NCBI GenBank assembly: GCA_037127315.1
Contig: JBBBDQ010001122.1
Span: forward strand, 5,056,001 to 5,120,000
Origin: Ascarosepion bandense
Taxonomy: Eukaryota; Mollusca; Cephalopoda; Sepiida; Sepiidae
Reading direction: 5' to 3'
Length of the DNA: 64,000 bases
The notes below the pieces were generated by a model. It was given only the letters and a program-made list of their open reading frames with translations. It had not been told where the DNA came from and did no database searches. The position numbers and the translations under genes are program-made. This document shows positions 11,871 through 24,706 of this stretch, one piece after another (position 1 is the first letter of the stretch; each line of letters starts with the position of its first letter).

Positions 11871-12147
11871 ATGGCCTCTCAGAGGCCGGAAGTGATCGTT
11901 CCTCCCACCACGGACTCGGTGGGGGAAAGGAGGGTGACTGGCAATTACCGCCACGGGAGTCACCCTCCACACCAGCAGATGTACCAGCAGCAGGACTCGG
12001 ACCTGGACTGGCACCGGCAGCAGCAGCACCTGGATCCCCCAAACCTTCAACCTCCGGTTGGAAAGGAGGTAAGGTTATCATAAAGGGGGAGGAGTATTAC
12101 CAGAGGCTGAAGGAGAAATATGCCAACTACATCAAGGGAACGGAGCT
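11871..12147 (+). pseudogene. ORF1 remnant of U2
   Basis: The ATG and first codons (M-A-S-Q-R-P-E-V-I-V) match U3. One G is missing from the run near 11925, so the frame is lost after S-V-G. The segment stops in the E-Y-Y-Q-R-L-K-E-K region where the 3' UTR is joined. Confidence 0.8.
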
Positions 12148-12806
12148 GGAACCCCTCCCGTGGTTAAGGTAAAGTATTCTTTTGTGTACCTAGTTAATGT
12201 GAGTGAGTGGGTTTGTCCTAGCCTGTTCCCGGCTCCCTTGCTTTTGTTATGATCCAGTTCGAGATCCCCATTGTCCAGAGTTATTTTGTCCCGTTTCATT
12301 CTCGGCTGGGTCAGCCTTATATACTCTCCAGTCCATTTTATTTTTGTACCCTGCTTCTCCATTCCCCTTAGAAAGAGAGCGGCTTGATTTTGTCTCTACA
12401 GGCAGAATACAGTGGCCTCTTTAATTATGTGGGTGTGTTTGGGCCTTACTAACATAATGTATAAATATTCATTTGAAATTGTTTTTGTTTTGGGGATTTT
12501 TTGTTTCTTCATACCCCCGTCCCATCATATCATTTCATGTACAAATTTTTAAAGTTATTTTTGTATTATATTTGTATATAGTAATAAAATTTTTATGTAC
12601 ATTTGGGGCGTTTTTAGGTCCCCGGTATGTTTTGCGGTATTTTGGTGCTTGATAAGTATGAGTGGTGATGGACAAATTCTTATGGTGAATGAGAATCATT
12701 GTAACGTATGTATGGGTCGTGAATCTGATTAGCTAGGTATAGGATAGAGTAGCTGAAGACCACCCCAAGTTTTGTTCCCCCTCCCAGTTTTTGGCCTTGA
12801 GCCACA

Positions 12807-12841
12807 ATTTGTATTTATACAAATAAATAAAACGAGCCATC
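12807..12841 (+). other. U2 3' hairpin, tail and target core
   Basis: The hairpin at 12807-12824 is identical to that of U1. The core ACGAGCCATC is at 12832-12841. Confidence 0.75.
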
Positions 12842-13060
12842 TTCCTCCCCATAATTGCGTTCCGTGGTTTTTATGGGTAGGATCAAAGTGTAGTATCTGT
12901 TCCATAGTAGCTTATACTATATCTGTGGTTTCGGGATTATCTGCGTCTCCACCCAAGTTTATTGCTTGTGGCAGAGTGAAAAGTAGCGACCTTAACCGGT
13001 CGTGAAACACCGGAGGACAGTTGTCCAGTTTTTTCTTTTTTTGAGGCCTCTTAGGAGGCA

Positions 13061-14990
13061 ATGGCCTCTCAGAGGCCGGAAGTGATCGTTCCTCCCACCA
13101 CGGACTCGGTGGGGGGAAAGGAGGGTGACTGGCAATTACCGCCACGGGAGTCACCCTCCACACCAGCAGATGTACCAGCAGCAGGACTCGGACCTGGACT
13201 GGCACCGGCAGCAGCAGCACCTGGATCCCCCAAACCTTCAACCTCCGGTTGGAAAGGAGGTAAGGTTATCATAAAGGGGGAGGAGTATTACCAGAGGCTG
13301 AAGGAGAAATATGCCAACTACATCAAGGGAACGGAGCTGCTGTCGGTGCCCGAAGAGTTGGCCGATATTGAAACAAGGGTCATATCCCTGATTACTAAGG
13401 ACCCCAAGACGCATAAGTCGGTGGGGATAAGCAGGGAGAGCCTTGAAGAGGCCATCAAGGCCCTGAAAATTAAAGCAAGGGCGGTGGCGAGAAGGACTAA
13501 CGTCATATGGGATGTACTGCTTGGCACGTCCGAAGAGGCCAAGCAGTTGGCAGGAGTGGTCCTGGAGACCAAGTCGCTTGAATTCCAGACCGAATACATG
13601 GGGATGCGAAAGTTGAAGGTGACTTTACACGGCGTTCCAATGGACATTTCCCAAGACCACATCGGTGCCTTCTTTTCGAACTATGGAAGGGTTGCCGAGG
13701 TGACAGCACTGAGGTCCAAAGCGGGTTTCCTGTCCGGAGACATGGTCCTGCAAATGACACTAACGAGGAAACAGATTGAGGAAGTTCCAAACATCCTCAC
13801 TTGTAGGAAGCGGGTCATCTTTGTCATAGTGGAGGGCAGGAAGCCTTGCTGTTGGGCCTGTGGGGCGGCGGATCACGTCGCCAAGGCGTGTCCATCAAAG
13901 AATCCGGCCCCAGGGGCCCAGCCAACGAAACAGCAGCAAGAGAAACCGGCAGTGAAGAAACCTGAAGCTCCGACGGAGGCAAAAACAGCAGTTCCGGATA
14001 AGGAGAACGAGTGGAAAACAGTCGGGAAGAAAAAGAAGGCGAAAGCACCCGCATCAGCGGAGAAAGCGCCTTCACCGACCAAAACGCCCTCACCACCGCA
14101 GTCGGCATCGAGGTCAAGGGGGCCCTCATCACCCAAAGCATCTTCCGAACAGGGGGAAGACAAGAAAGCCGCCCCAAAATGAGGGCCCGGAAGAAAAACC
14201 CAGGGAAGAACCCATGGAAACTCAGCGAGCGTCGTCTTTGAAACGCGGCCGCGAGGAGGAAGAAGAACAACAGGAGAACTCCAAAAGTCGACGGAAAAGC
14301 AGAAGCAGGGAGAGGAGTTCTACAACACACAAGTGCTCCTCGCTTCCAGCCTCGCCGGAAAGGCAGACTTATGCGCAAAAGGCAAGGAGCCTTCCCTCGT
14401 CCCCGCTAAAGGCTTCCCAGTCCCCAACCTTCAAATTAACCCCGCTAAAGACAGTTACTTTAACCCCCACTCCCACCCCTTCTCCTATGCCCACTCCCAC
14501 ACGGGCAAAAAAGAAAAAAGCCCTGCCCCGAGGGGAAGCGCTAATGAGAGTAGAGGAGGACATCTCGGCAGAGTGGTCGTCTCATAGACGTAAATTGCTC
14601 AAACCACTCTTGAGGATGACCTCTGTAGACGGCTTATCTACAGAAGACCCCAAAAACTTTCCCCAGGCCCCAGGTGTCATCACCCTGGTAAGGAATACCG
14701 GTGGCAACCTGAGGGTCTGGGACCATATTGCAGAAGTCAAGAGACATTACTCTCATATTAGAATGTGTCAGGAGAACACTCCTGAATTGAAAAAGATGTC
14801 CAAGAATTGTTCGGGGAGGTTCCCCGTTCTACTCCACCCCTGTCTGTATAGGGTTCTAAAGCTAACCTACCCCACGGACGTCGGCGGAATTGTCTTGGAC
14901 GGACGGATTACGTCCGATGTTGGTACAGGGTCCCTAGGACAGTCCGTCGGGGTCCTATCTGCTAGAGATTTCCGTCCCGTATGCGAGTAG
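13061..14990 (+). pseudogene. ORF1 of U3, one frameshift in the linker
   Basis: The frame is open from the ATG to 14182 and covers the RRM-like part (V-T-L-H-G-V-P near 13620, with the second strand G-D-M-V-L-Q near 13738) and an intact knuckle C-W-A-C-G-A-A-D-H-V-A-K-A-C near 13855-13896. It then shifts near 14175 and continues in the next frame from M-E-T-Q-R-A-S-S-L-K-R at 14214 to V-C-E-stop at 14990. The second part holds the R/S/K-rich, SP/TP-rich linker and the C-terminal domain. With the shift repaired it would be of usual family length. ORF2 starts 46 nt after the stop. Confidence 0.85.
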
Positions 14991-15036
14991 AGCCTTGTTG
15001 CATGTCTTTTTGTTTTTCTCATTTCAGATCTAAAGA

Positions 15037-18000
15037 ATGTCTATTAAGTTAGCCAGTATAAATGCGAAGGGCCTGAGGGATCGGGGTAAGGCGGCTCGCC
15101 TGCTTCGTGACCTCTTGTCCTTCGGCGTGGATGTGGCCGCGATCCAAGAGACTCACTTTGTTTGCGAAGTCGACTCGTGTGTGCTGTCTAACGACTTTGT
15201 CGTCTATTCAGCATATGGGAGCCGGCTGGCCAGAGGTGTTTCTTTGCTGGTCAAGCGTACCCTGGACGCGAGGGTGGACCTTGTCCATGTCGGTGCCGAG
15301 GGCCGGCTGATCGTGGCCGATATTGCAGTGAAAAGCAAGTCGTTCCGGCTGATTGTGGTTTATGCGCCCAATGTTCAAGGTGAGCGTGTCTCTTTCTTTC
15401 GGCTGTTGGAGCCCTTCATGGTGCATTCAACACGGCTAATCTTAGTTGGGGACTGGAACGCCGTCCTAACCCCCAAATGGGATAGAGGAAGGGGCGCTAG
15501 CGGGTGGAGTGGTGATCGTAGCCTGGTTGATCTGATCGGCGATTTTGGTCTCGTCGATAGATACCGGGTCGATCATCCGGATGGGAGCATGTGGACGTGG
15601 ACGCATAGTTGGCCTTCTACCCGGGTATCTGCGTACCTGGATAGGATGTTAGTGAGAGAAGCCGACATAGACTTCTTAGAATGTCCAACGTTCCACTGGT
15701 TAGGCTACTCGGACCACAAACTTGTTTGTGCCCGGGTGGCGTTAGACTTTAGGCCTAGGTTGGCTGGTTATTGGAAGTTCAATCAGTCCTTACTGGACAG
15801 GCGGGACTTTCGTGACCAGCTGACAAAACTAGTGCAGCGGGCGTTAATTGGGCGAGTCATTGGGAGTAAGTGGTGGGTTAACCTTAAGGACTCCATTAGG
15901 TCTTTCGCCACCAAATATAGCCAGCGGCTCAACTTAGATAAGGCTGCGGAGGCAAAGACACTTAGTGCTAATTTCGCCCGGGCGGAGGCTGGTGGGGATC
16001 CCCTAGAAATAGCCTTAGCCAGGGAGGCCCTGGAGCGCTCGACTAGCGGGCGCTACATGGGTCAGGTAATTAGGGCTAAGTTAAGCAAGATGTCTTCCGA
16101 AGCTGTGAACATGGGCGCGGAACTGCGCAAGGAAGAAATTCGCCATGCCGGCGACCGGTACATTCGAGAGGTACGCGACCCGGAGGGACATCTCCTTAGG
16201 TCCACCGACGACATGTGCGAGGCGTTCCGGCAGCATTTCGAGCACCGATTTACCAAGGAACCTGGTCTCCGTGACGAGGAAGTTTCGCAGCTATTTGGCT
16301 GACTTTCCCCGGCTTTTGCCGGCTGAAGCGGCTAGCTGCGAAGGGGAGATTACGGAGGACGAAATCTACGTGGCTTTGAAGAAGGTCAGCAGTGGCAAGT
16401 CGCCAGGTTTGGATGGTTTGCCCTATGAATTGTACTTGAGGATGTCGCACCTTTTTGTCCCGCTCTTGGCTGTCGTGTTCAACCACTGGTTTCGGCAGGG
16501 GTCCATCCCCGGTCGGATCACCAGGGGCGTGATCACGCTGTTGAGAAAAGGCAAGAAGGTTGGGAGGGAACTAGATGACTACAGGCCCATAACTCTGCTA
16601 AACACAGAGTTAAAGATTTTGGCCAAGATCCTGACGAATCGCTTGCAGCTAGTTGCCGAGTCTCTGTTGGAACCGGATCAGACTTGTTCTGTGAAGGGGA
16701 GAACAATTCAGAGCAACCTGCACTTGATTCGCACGATCATAGAGGGTGTAGAAGACGACGATGAGGCCGCGCTGATCAATTTAGATCAGTCCAAGGCATT
16801 TGATAGGATTGACCATGGCTACCTGGCTGCTGTCCTGCAGGCCGCCGGATTCAAACCCGACTTCAGCCGCTGGATTAGCCTTCTGTATCGCTCCCCCAAG
16901 GCTGTGGTACAGGTGAACGGGAAGCTGTCGGGCGCTTTCGCGCTGTCTAGGTCGGTCCGACAGGGTTGTCCACTGTCTTCTCTCCTTTATGTCCTGTGTT
17001 TGGAGCCCCTCCTTCGCAGGCTAAGGGACGAGACGGGCAGTCCGGTCCTGCGTGGAATTGAAGTCCCTGGCGGAGCTCGAGCCAGGGTTTCTGCGTACGC
17101 CGATGACGTAACGACCTTTGTGTCCTCCCGCAGGGACATAGAGGCGGTACACCAGGCGCTTGTACGGTACGAGAAGGTGACAGGGGCCAGAATTAACTGC
17201 GACAAGTCATCCGGCTTGCGGTTAGGTGCCTGGAAGGGAGTTTCCCTCCCGGGGCCCTTCAGCTGGACGGACGGGCCGGTCAAGCTCCTCGGAGTTTGGT
17301 TCGGTCCGGACTTACAGCTGGAGAAAAACTGGTCAGAAGTACTGGCAAAGGTCGGCGCGTCGGTCAAGATTTGGCGTCGACGGGGTCTCTCCGTGAAGGG
17401 CTTGGCGGAGGTGTGTAACACATACCTCTTTCCCATGATCCTTTACCGGCTGTCAGTACTTCCCCTTTGTGACGATCATGAGAAGGCGCTCGAGCGTTTG
17501 CTATTCTCCTGTCTGTGGAGAGGACGCAAACACATGGTCGACAAAGGAGTCTGTTGCCTCCGTCCGTGTCAAGGGGTCTGGGGATGCCACACTTGAGGAG
17601 CCACGTGCTCGCTTCAAGGTTGGCATTCCTCAGGCGCGCGTTGGAGGAAGATCGGTTGCTTGCGGGGGTAGTGAGGGACATGTTCCCTTGCCTTACCATC
17701 ACGCCCCCGACCCTATGGCTGACCGTCAGGCCTTGGGTGCGACCGAAATTCCTGCTCGAATGTCTGGCGGCTTTACAGGCCATTCCACGGTCCAGTGACC
17801 TTTCACAGCCTAGGAAAATCTTCTATCGGGGATTAGTGGAGGGTGCCGTGAAGGATAAGCTGTGGAGTAAGCTCGGCATGTCGAGAGTGGAGTACCGCTC
17901 TCATTGGTCTTGGGCGCCAGGCGCGGATTGGCTCAGCAACTCTGAGTTTTCTCTGACCTGGCGATTGGCTCGGAATGGTTTGTCGCTCAATGACAAGCGT

Positions 18001-18455
18001 TTCGCAATGGGCCTGGCGGATTTGCCAGATTGTGAGCGTTGCAACCTTGGAATTAAGGAGACGTCTGCGCACGCCTTCTTCCATTGTTCGCGCGTTCGCC
18101 CGTTGTGGGCGCGTGTCGGCGAGTTGACTGCTCGTATCGCGCCGCGGGAGCTTGTGCTCATTGATCGCGCATACGCTGTGGACAATGTGTCGCCCCCGTA
18201 CTCTGGAGTGAAGCGGATGGTGTTTCTGTCGCTACTGGCCACGGCTAGAATGGTGATCTGGATGACGCGACTGGAGGAAGTCTTGCGGGGAGGTCGTCTT
18301 TCGGATCAGGATCTAATCCGATATTTTGAGCACCAGCTCAAAATGAAGATTAGAACTGAACGGAAACGGCTGCACCCGACAGACTTTAGCAAAAGGTGGA
18401 TATATGCAGCGAGCCTGGTTCGTGTGACCGGGGCTAGTCTTGATTTTCTTTTTAG
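15037..18455 (+). pseudogene. ORF2 of U3, endonuclease-reverse transcriptase, three one-base indels
   Basis: The endonuclease and linker region are open from 15037. An extra A near 16281 (GAGGAAGTTT), a lost G near 17574 and a lost T at the stop codon (18445-18455) break the frame. The last loss would let translation run into the 3' UTR to 18591. RT motifs are intact apart from L-C-L-E-P in place of L-A-L-E-P next to the conserved G-C-P-L-S block. The end is placed at the TAG that other units use. Confidence 0.85.
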
Positions 18456-19149
18456 ATCTGCTGCTCGCATCGGGGTGGATTCCTTTGGAACCCCTCCCGT
18501 GGTTAAGGTAAAGTATTCTTTTGTGTACCTAGTTAATGTGAGTGAATGTGTTTGTCCTAGCCTGTTCCCGGCTCCCTTGCTTTTGTTATGATCCAGTTCG
18601 AGATCCCCATTGTCCAGAGTTATTTTGTCCCGTTTCATTCTCGGCTGGGTCAGCCTTATATATTCTCCAGTCCAATTTATTTTTGTTCCCTGCTTCTCCA
18701 TTCCCCTTAGAAAGAGTGCTTCTTGATTTTGTCTTTTAAGACAGAATACAGCGGCCTCTTTAATTATGTGGGTGTGTTTGGGTCTTACTAACATTATGTA
18801 TAAATATTCATTTGAAATTGTTTTTGTTTTGGGGATTTTTTGTTTCTTCATACCCCCTTCCCATCATATCATTTCATGTACAAATTTTTAAAGTTATTTT
18901 TGTATTATATTTGTATATAGTAATAAAATTTTTATGTACATTTGGGGCGTTTTTTAGGTCCCCGTTATGTTTCGCGGTATTTTGGTGCTTGATAGGTATG
19001 AGTGGTGATGGACAAATTCTTATGGTGAATGAGAAGCATTGTAACGTATGTATGGGTCGTGAATCTGATTAGCTAGGTATAGGATAGAGTAGCTGAAGAC
19101 CACCCCAAGTTTTTGTTCCCCCCTCCCTCTTTTTTGGCCTTGAGCCACA

Positions 19150-19184
19150 ATTCTGTACGCTCAGAATAAATAAAACGAGCCATC
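19150..19184 (+). other. U3 3' hairpin, tail and target core
   Basis: ATTCTG pairs with CAGAAT (19150-19167) around TACGCT. The stem sequence differs from U1 with pairing kept. The core is at 19175-19184. Confidence 0.75.
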
Positions 19185-19379
19185 TTCCTCCCCATAATTG
19201 CGTTCCGTGGTTTTTATGGGTAGGATCAAAGTGTAGTATCTGTTCCATAGTAGCGTTTACTACAGCTTGTGGTTTCGGGATTATCTGTTTCTCCACCCAA
19301 GTTCATTGCTTGCGGCTGAGTAGAAGTAGTGGCCTGCGAAGGCTGCGAAATACCGGAGGGCAGTGGTCCAGTGTTCGTA

Positions 19380-19452
19380 GCCTCTTACGAGGCAATGACC
19401 TCACAGAGGTCAGAGGAGAGTGTTCCCCCCACCATGGAGTCGGTGGGGGGAA
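19380..19452 (+). promoter_or_regulatory. ORF1 start structure of U4 (hairpins H2 and H3)
   Basis: GCCTC-TTAC-GAGGC (19380-19393) ends one base before the ATG at 19395. A second stem of 11 perfect pairs (19423-19433 with 19442-19452, loop of 8 nt) lies 28 nt into ORF1. Relative to U5, both arms have changed together: CCTCCCACC became a run of C and the facing A became G. Confidence 0.6.
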
Positions 19453-21234
19453 AAGAAGGCGATTGGAATTTACCACCGCGGGACAAGCTCCCGGCACCAG
19501 CACCAGGATCCCCCAAACCTTCAACCTCTGGTTGGACAGGGGGAAAAATTATCAAGAACGAGGAGTACTATGAAAGGATTAAGACGAAGTACGCCGACTA
19601 CATTAAGGGCACCGAGCTAGTCTCGGTGCCAGAACAGTTGGCGGAAATTGAAACAAAGATTATCACTTTGTTCACGAAGGACTTAAAGACTCACAAGCTG
19701 ATTGGAGTGACGAGAGACTCATTCGAAGAGGCAATCAAGGCATTGAACTTAAAGGCTAGGGCCGTAGCGAGGAGGAGCAATGCCGTGTGGGACGTCCTGC
19801 TAGGCACAGCTGATGAAGCAAAGCGTTTGGTCGGTGTGGTCCTGGAGACCAAAACTCTCCAGTTCCATACCGAATATATGGGTGCCCGTAAAGTAAAGGT
19901 AACCCTGCATGGCGTCCCCATGGACATTGCAGAGGACCACGTAGGTGCCTTCTTTGCAAACTTTGGGAAGGTGTCTGAGGTCTCCTCGCTACGGTCAAAG
20001 GCTGGCTTTTTAACGGGAGACATGACCCTGCAGGTGACCCTGTCAAAGGAGAACATAGACAAGATACCCAACATCCTCACCTGCAGGAGTCGTGTCATTT
20101 TCGTGATTGTGGAAGGGAGAAAGCCGTGCTGTTGGGTCTGCGGGGCGGCAGACCATGTTGCTAAGGCCTGCCCGACCAGGAATCCGCAACCAAAGGCCCA
20201 ACCAGCCAAACAGCCACAGACAGTGAAGGAAGTAGCCAAGCCAGCCTCGCCAACGCCAGTTCCAGCAGCCAGCAAAGAGGGCGAGTGGCAGGTGGTGGCG
20301 AGAAAAAAGGCGAAAACGCCTTCCCCAGCCAAAACGCCGGCGAAAGCGTCACCACCGGTCAAAACACCCCCAAAACAAAAAGAGGAGGTGCCCAGGAATT
20401 CGCTCGCCAAACAGGAGAAGGGTTCCGCCCCCAAAAAGGACACGGCAGAACCGATGCAAGTGGAGAGAGCGGCGTCCTTGAAGCGCGCGAGAGGAGGAGG
20501 AAGAGGGACAACAGGATAAGTCCAAAAACAGAAGGAGGAGCAGGAGTCCCGAAAGGAGGAAAACCAGAGACAAGTGTGCGTCTTTACCGGTTTCGCCGGT
20601 TAGGCAAACTTATGCGGACAAAGTAAGAAGCCTGCCATCTTCCCCGCGCAAAGCTTCCCAGTCCTTAACCTTTGATTTAACCCCCCTTAAAAAACAGACT
20701 TCCGCTACACCCACGCCCTCCCCTTCTCCTATTCCCACTCCCAGCCGGGCAAAAAAGAAAAAAGCCCTCCCCCATGGCAGCGCACTATTCAAAGTGGACG
20801 AGAACATTGTAGAGGAGTGGTCTTCGCAAAGGCGAAAGCTATTGAAGCCACTCCTCAAACTGACATCAGTAAAGGATTTGTCTACAGAAGACCCTACAAA
20901 CTTTCCCCAGGCCCCAGGAGTCATTACCCTCGTAAGAAATACCGGGGGTAACCTGCGGGTCTGGGACCATCTAGAAGAAGCCCAAAAACACCATCCAAAA
21001 TTAAAGTTGGTGACATCTAACACACCAGAACTAAGAAAAATGAGTAAAAATTGTTCGGGGAGGTTCCCGGTTTTGATCCACCCATGCTTATATAGGGTGA
21101 TAAAACTCACTTACCCCACGGACGTCGGCGGAATTGTCTTAGACGGACGGATTACGTCCGATGTAGGTACAGGGTCCCTAGGACAGTCCGTCGGGGTCCC
21201 GACTACCCGAGATTTCTACCCGGTATGCGAGTAG
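19395..21234 (+). pseudogene. ORF1 of U4, one frameshift in the linker
   Basis: The frame is open from the ATG through the RRM-like segment (V-T-L-H-G-V-P-M-D-I near 19900) and an intact knuckle C-W-V-C-G-A-A-D-H-V-A-K-A-C near 20131. One extra base in a GGA run at about 20488-20504 diverts it to a stop at 20519. In the neighbouring frame the basic linker and C-terminal domain are open to 21234. The C-terminal part reads E-E-W-S-S-Q-R-R-K-L-L-K-P-L and ends R-D-F-Y-P-V-C-E. I place the start at the ATG behind the tetraloop hairpin, not at the upstream in-frame TTG or GTG codons. Confidence 0.85.
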
Positions 21235-21285
21235 AGCCGTTCGTTGCATGTTTTTATCTGTTTTTTTTCGTTTCAGATCTAAAGA

Positions 21286-24200
21286 ATGTCTATTAAGTTA
21301 GCCAGTATAAATGCGAAGGGCCTGAGGGATCGGGGTAAGGCGGCTCGCCTGCTTCGTGACCTCTTGTCCTTCGGCGTGGATGTGGCCGCGATCCAAGAGA
21401 CTCACTTTGTTTGCGAAGTCGACTCGTGTGTGCTGTCTAACGACTTTGTCGTCTATTCAGCATATGGGAGCCGGCTGGCCAGAGGTGTTTCTTTGCTGGT
21501 CAAGCGTACCCTGGACGCGAGGGTGGACCTTGTCCATGTCGGTGCCGAGGGCCGGCTGATCGTGGCCGATATTGCAGTGAAAAGCAAGTCGTTCCGGCTG
21601 ATTGTGGTTTATGCGCCCAATGTTCAAGGTGAGCGTGTCTCTTTCTTTCGGCTGTTGGAGCCCTTCATGGTGCATTCAACACGGCTAATCTTAGTTGGGG
21701 ACTGGAATGCCGTCCTAACCCCCAAATGGGATAGAGGAAGGGGCGCTAGCGGGTGGAGTGGTGATCGTAGCCTGGTTGATCTGATCGGCGAATTTGGTCT
21801 CGTCGATAGATACCGGGTCGATCATCCGGAAGGGAGCATGTGGACGTGGACGCGTAGTTGGCCTTCTACCCGGGTATCTGCATACCTGGATAGGATGTTA
21901 GTGAGAGAAGCCGATATAGACTTCCTAGAATGTCCAACGTTCCACTGGTTAGGCTACTCGGACCACAAACTCGTTTGTGCCCGGGTGGCGTTAGAATTTA
22001 GGCCTAGGTTGGCTGGTTATTGGAAGTTCAATCAGTCCTTACTGGACAGGCGGGACTTTCGTGACCAGCTGACAAAACTAGTGCAGCGGGCGTTAATTGG
22101 GCGAGTCATTGGGAGTAAGTGGTGGGTTAACCTTAAGGACTCCATTAGGTCTTTCGCCACCAAATATAGCCAGCGGCTCAACCTAGATAAGGCTGCGGAG
22201 GCAAAGACACTTAGTGCTAATTTCGCCCGGGCGGAGGCTGGTGGGGATCCCCTAGAAATAGCCTTAGCCAGGGGAGGCCCTGGAGCGCTCGACTAGCGGG
22301 CGCTACATGGGTCAGGTAATTAGGGCTAAGTTAAGCAAGATGTCTTCCGAAGCTGTGAACATGGGCGCGGAACTGCGCAAGGAAGAAATTCGCCATGCCG
22401 GCGACCGGTACATTCGAGAGGTACGCGACCCGGAGGGACATCTCCTTAGGTCCACCGACGACATGTGCGAGGCGTTCCGGCAGCATTTCGAGCACCGATT
22501 TACCAAGGAGCCTGGTCTCCGTGACGAGGAGTTTCGCAGCTATTTGGCTGACTTTCCCCGGCTTTTGCCGGCTGAAGCGGCTAGCTGCGAAGGGGAGATT
22601 ACGGAGGACGAAATCTACGTGGCTTTGAAGAAGGTCGGCAGTGGCAAGTCGCCAGGTTTGGATGGTTTGCCCTATGAATTGTACTTGAGGATGTCGCACC
22701 TTTTTGTCCCGCTCTTGGCTGTCGTGTTCAACCACTGGTTTCGGCAGGGGTCCATCCCCGGTCGGATCACCAGGGGCGTGATCACGCTGTTGAGAAAAGG
22801 CAAGAAGGTTGGGAGGGAACTAGATGACTACAGGCCCATAACTCTGCTAAACACAGAGTTAAAGATTTTGGCCAAGATCCTGACGAATCGCTTGCAGCTA
22901 GTTGCCGAGTCTCTGTTGGAACCGGATCAGACTTGTTCTGTGAAGGGGAGAACAATTCAGAGCAACCTGCACTTGATTCGCACGATCATAGAGGGTGTAG
23001 AAGACGACGATGAGGCCGCGCTGATCAATTTAGATCAGTCCAAGGCATTTGATAGGATTGACCATGGCTACCTGGCTGCTGTCCTGCAGGCCGCCGGATT
23101 CAAACCCGACTTCAGCCGCTGGATTAGCCTTCTGTATCGCTCCCCCAAGGCTGTGGTACAGGTGAACGGGAAGCTGTCGGGCGCTTTCGCGCTGTCTAGG
23201 TCGGTCCGACAGGGTTGTCCACTGTCTTCTCTCCTTTATGTCCTCGCGTTGGAGCCCCTCCTTCGCAGGCTAAGGGACGAGACGGGCAGTCCGGTCCTGC
23301 GTGGAATTGAAGTCCCTGGCGGAGCTCGAGCCAGGGTTTCCGCGTACGCCGATGACGTAACGACCTTTGTGTCCTCCCGCAGGGACATAGAGGCGGTACA
23401 CCAGGCGCTTGTACGGTACGAGAAGGTGACAGGGGCCAGAATTAACTGCGACAAGTCATCCGGCTTGCGGTTAGGTGCCTGGAAGGGAGTTTCCCTCCCG
23501 GGGCCCTTCAGCTGGACGGACGGGCCGGTCAAGCTCCTCGGAGTTTGGTTCGGTCCGGACTTACAGCTGGAGAAAAACTGGTCAGAAGTACTGGCAAAGG
23601 TCGGCGCGTCGGTCAAGATTTGGCGTCGACGGGGTCTCTCCGTGAAGGGCTTGGCGGAGGTGTGTAACACATACCTCTTTCCCATGATCCTTTACCGGCT
23701 GTCAGTACTTCCCCTTTGTGACGATCATGAGAAGGCGCTCGAGCGTTTGCTATTCTCCTGTCTGTGGAGAGGACGCAAACACATGGTCGACAAAGGAGTC
23801 TGTTGCCTCCGTCCGTGTCAAGGGGGTCTGGGGATGCCACACTTGAGGAGCCACGTGCTCGCTTCAAGGTTGGCATTCCTCAGGCGCGCGTTGGAGGAAG
23901 ATCGGTTGCTTGCGGGGGTAGTGAGGGACATGTTCCCTTGCCTTACCATCACGCCCCCGACCCTATGGCTGACCGTCAGGCCTTGGGTGCGACCGAAATT
24001 CCTGCTCGAATGTCTGGCGGCTTTACAGGCCATTCCACGGTCCAGTGACCTTTCACAGCCTAGGAAAATCTTCTATCGGGGATTAGTGGAGGGTGCCGTG
24101 AAGGATAAGCTGTGGAGTAAGCTCGGCATGTCGAGAGTGGAGTACCGCTCTCATTGGTCTTGGGCGCCAGGCGCGGATTGGCTCAGCAACTCTGAGTTTT

Positions 24201-24706
24201 CTCTGACCTGGCGATTGGCTCGGAATGGTTTGTCGCTCAATGACAAGCGTTTCGCAATGGGCCTGGCGGATTTGCCAGATTGTGAACGTTGCAACCTTGG
24301 AATTAAGGAGACGTCTGCGCACGCCTTCTTCCATTGTTCGCGCGTTCGCCCGTTGTGGGCGCGTGTCGGCGAGTTGACTGCTCGTATCGCGCCGCGGGAG
24401 CTTGTGCTCATTGATCGCGCATACGCTGTGGACAATGTGTCGCCCCCGTACTCTGGAGTGAAGCGGATGGTGTTTCTGTCGCTACTGGCCACGGCTAGAA
24501 TGGTGATCTGGATGACGCGACTGGAGGAAGTCTTGCGGGGAGGTCGTCTTTCGGATCAGGATCTAATCCGATATTTTGAGCACCAGCTCAAAATGAAGAT
24601 TAGAACTGAACGGAAACGGCTGCACCCGACAGACTTTAGCAAAAGGTGGATATATGCAGCGAGCCTGGTTCGTGTGACCGGGGCTAGTCTTGATTTTCTT
24701 TTTTAG
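21286..24706 (+). pseudogene. ORF2 of U4, one extra G near 22272
   Basis: Residues 1 to about 330 (endonuclease and linker) are open to 22296. An extra G in GGGGAGG shifts the frame. The rest is open from 22307 to 24706 and includes the RT (L-D-Q-S-K-A-F-D-R, G-C-P-L-S-S, Y-A-D-D) and the CCHC finger. Repair of the one base would give a protein like U7's. The break falls between the endonuclease and RT domains. Confidence 0.9.

Larger units (their letters stand above)
11651..12841 (+). mobile_element. Array unit U2, partial unit lacking most of ORF1 and all of ORF2
   Basis: A 5' UTR and the start of ORF1 (11871-12147) are joined directly to the 3' UTR at GGAACCCCTCC. The 5' part matches U3 and the 3' part matches U1. 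This is best explained by the 1.19-kb tandem duplication listed separately. An internally deleted retrocopy is the alternative. It codes for nothing complete. Confidence 0.8.
10955..13338. repeat. 1.19-kb direct tandem duplication spanning a unit junction
   Basis: 10955-12147 and 12148-13338 are the same sequence in direct order: 3' UTR, tail, target core, 5' UTR and the first ~90 codons of ORF1. The differences I see are one-base changes in short runs. The breakpoint is GGAGCTG|GAACCCC with 2 bp of shared sequence (TG). The duplication creates the apparent unit U2, so U2 need not be a separate insertion. Confidence 0.85.
12842..19174 (+). mobile_element. Array unit U3 (full length)
   Basis: The 5' UTR runs from 12842 to 13060, ORF1 from 13061 to 14990 and ORF2 from 15037 to 18455. 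The 3' UTR ends in the ATTCTG/CAGAAT hairpin type, shared with U4. The 5' UTR is the type with GGTTTCGGGATTATCTGCG, as in U2 and U7. Both ORFs are broken only by one-base indels. Confidence 0.85.

Noticed and set aside
11651..12841. U2 as a non-autonomous, internally deleted element family
   Set aside because: Its two halves are the same as the adjoining parts of U1 and U3, so one local tandem duplication explains it with fewer steps. There is no second copy in the window.
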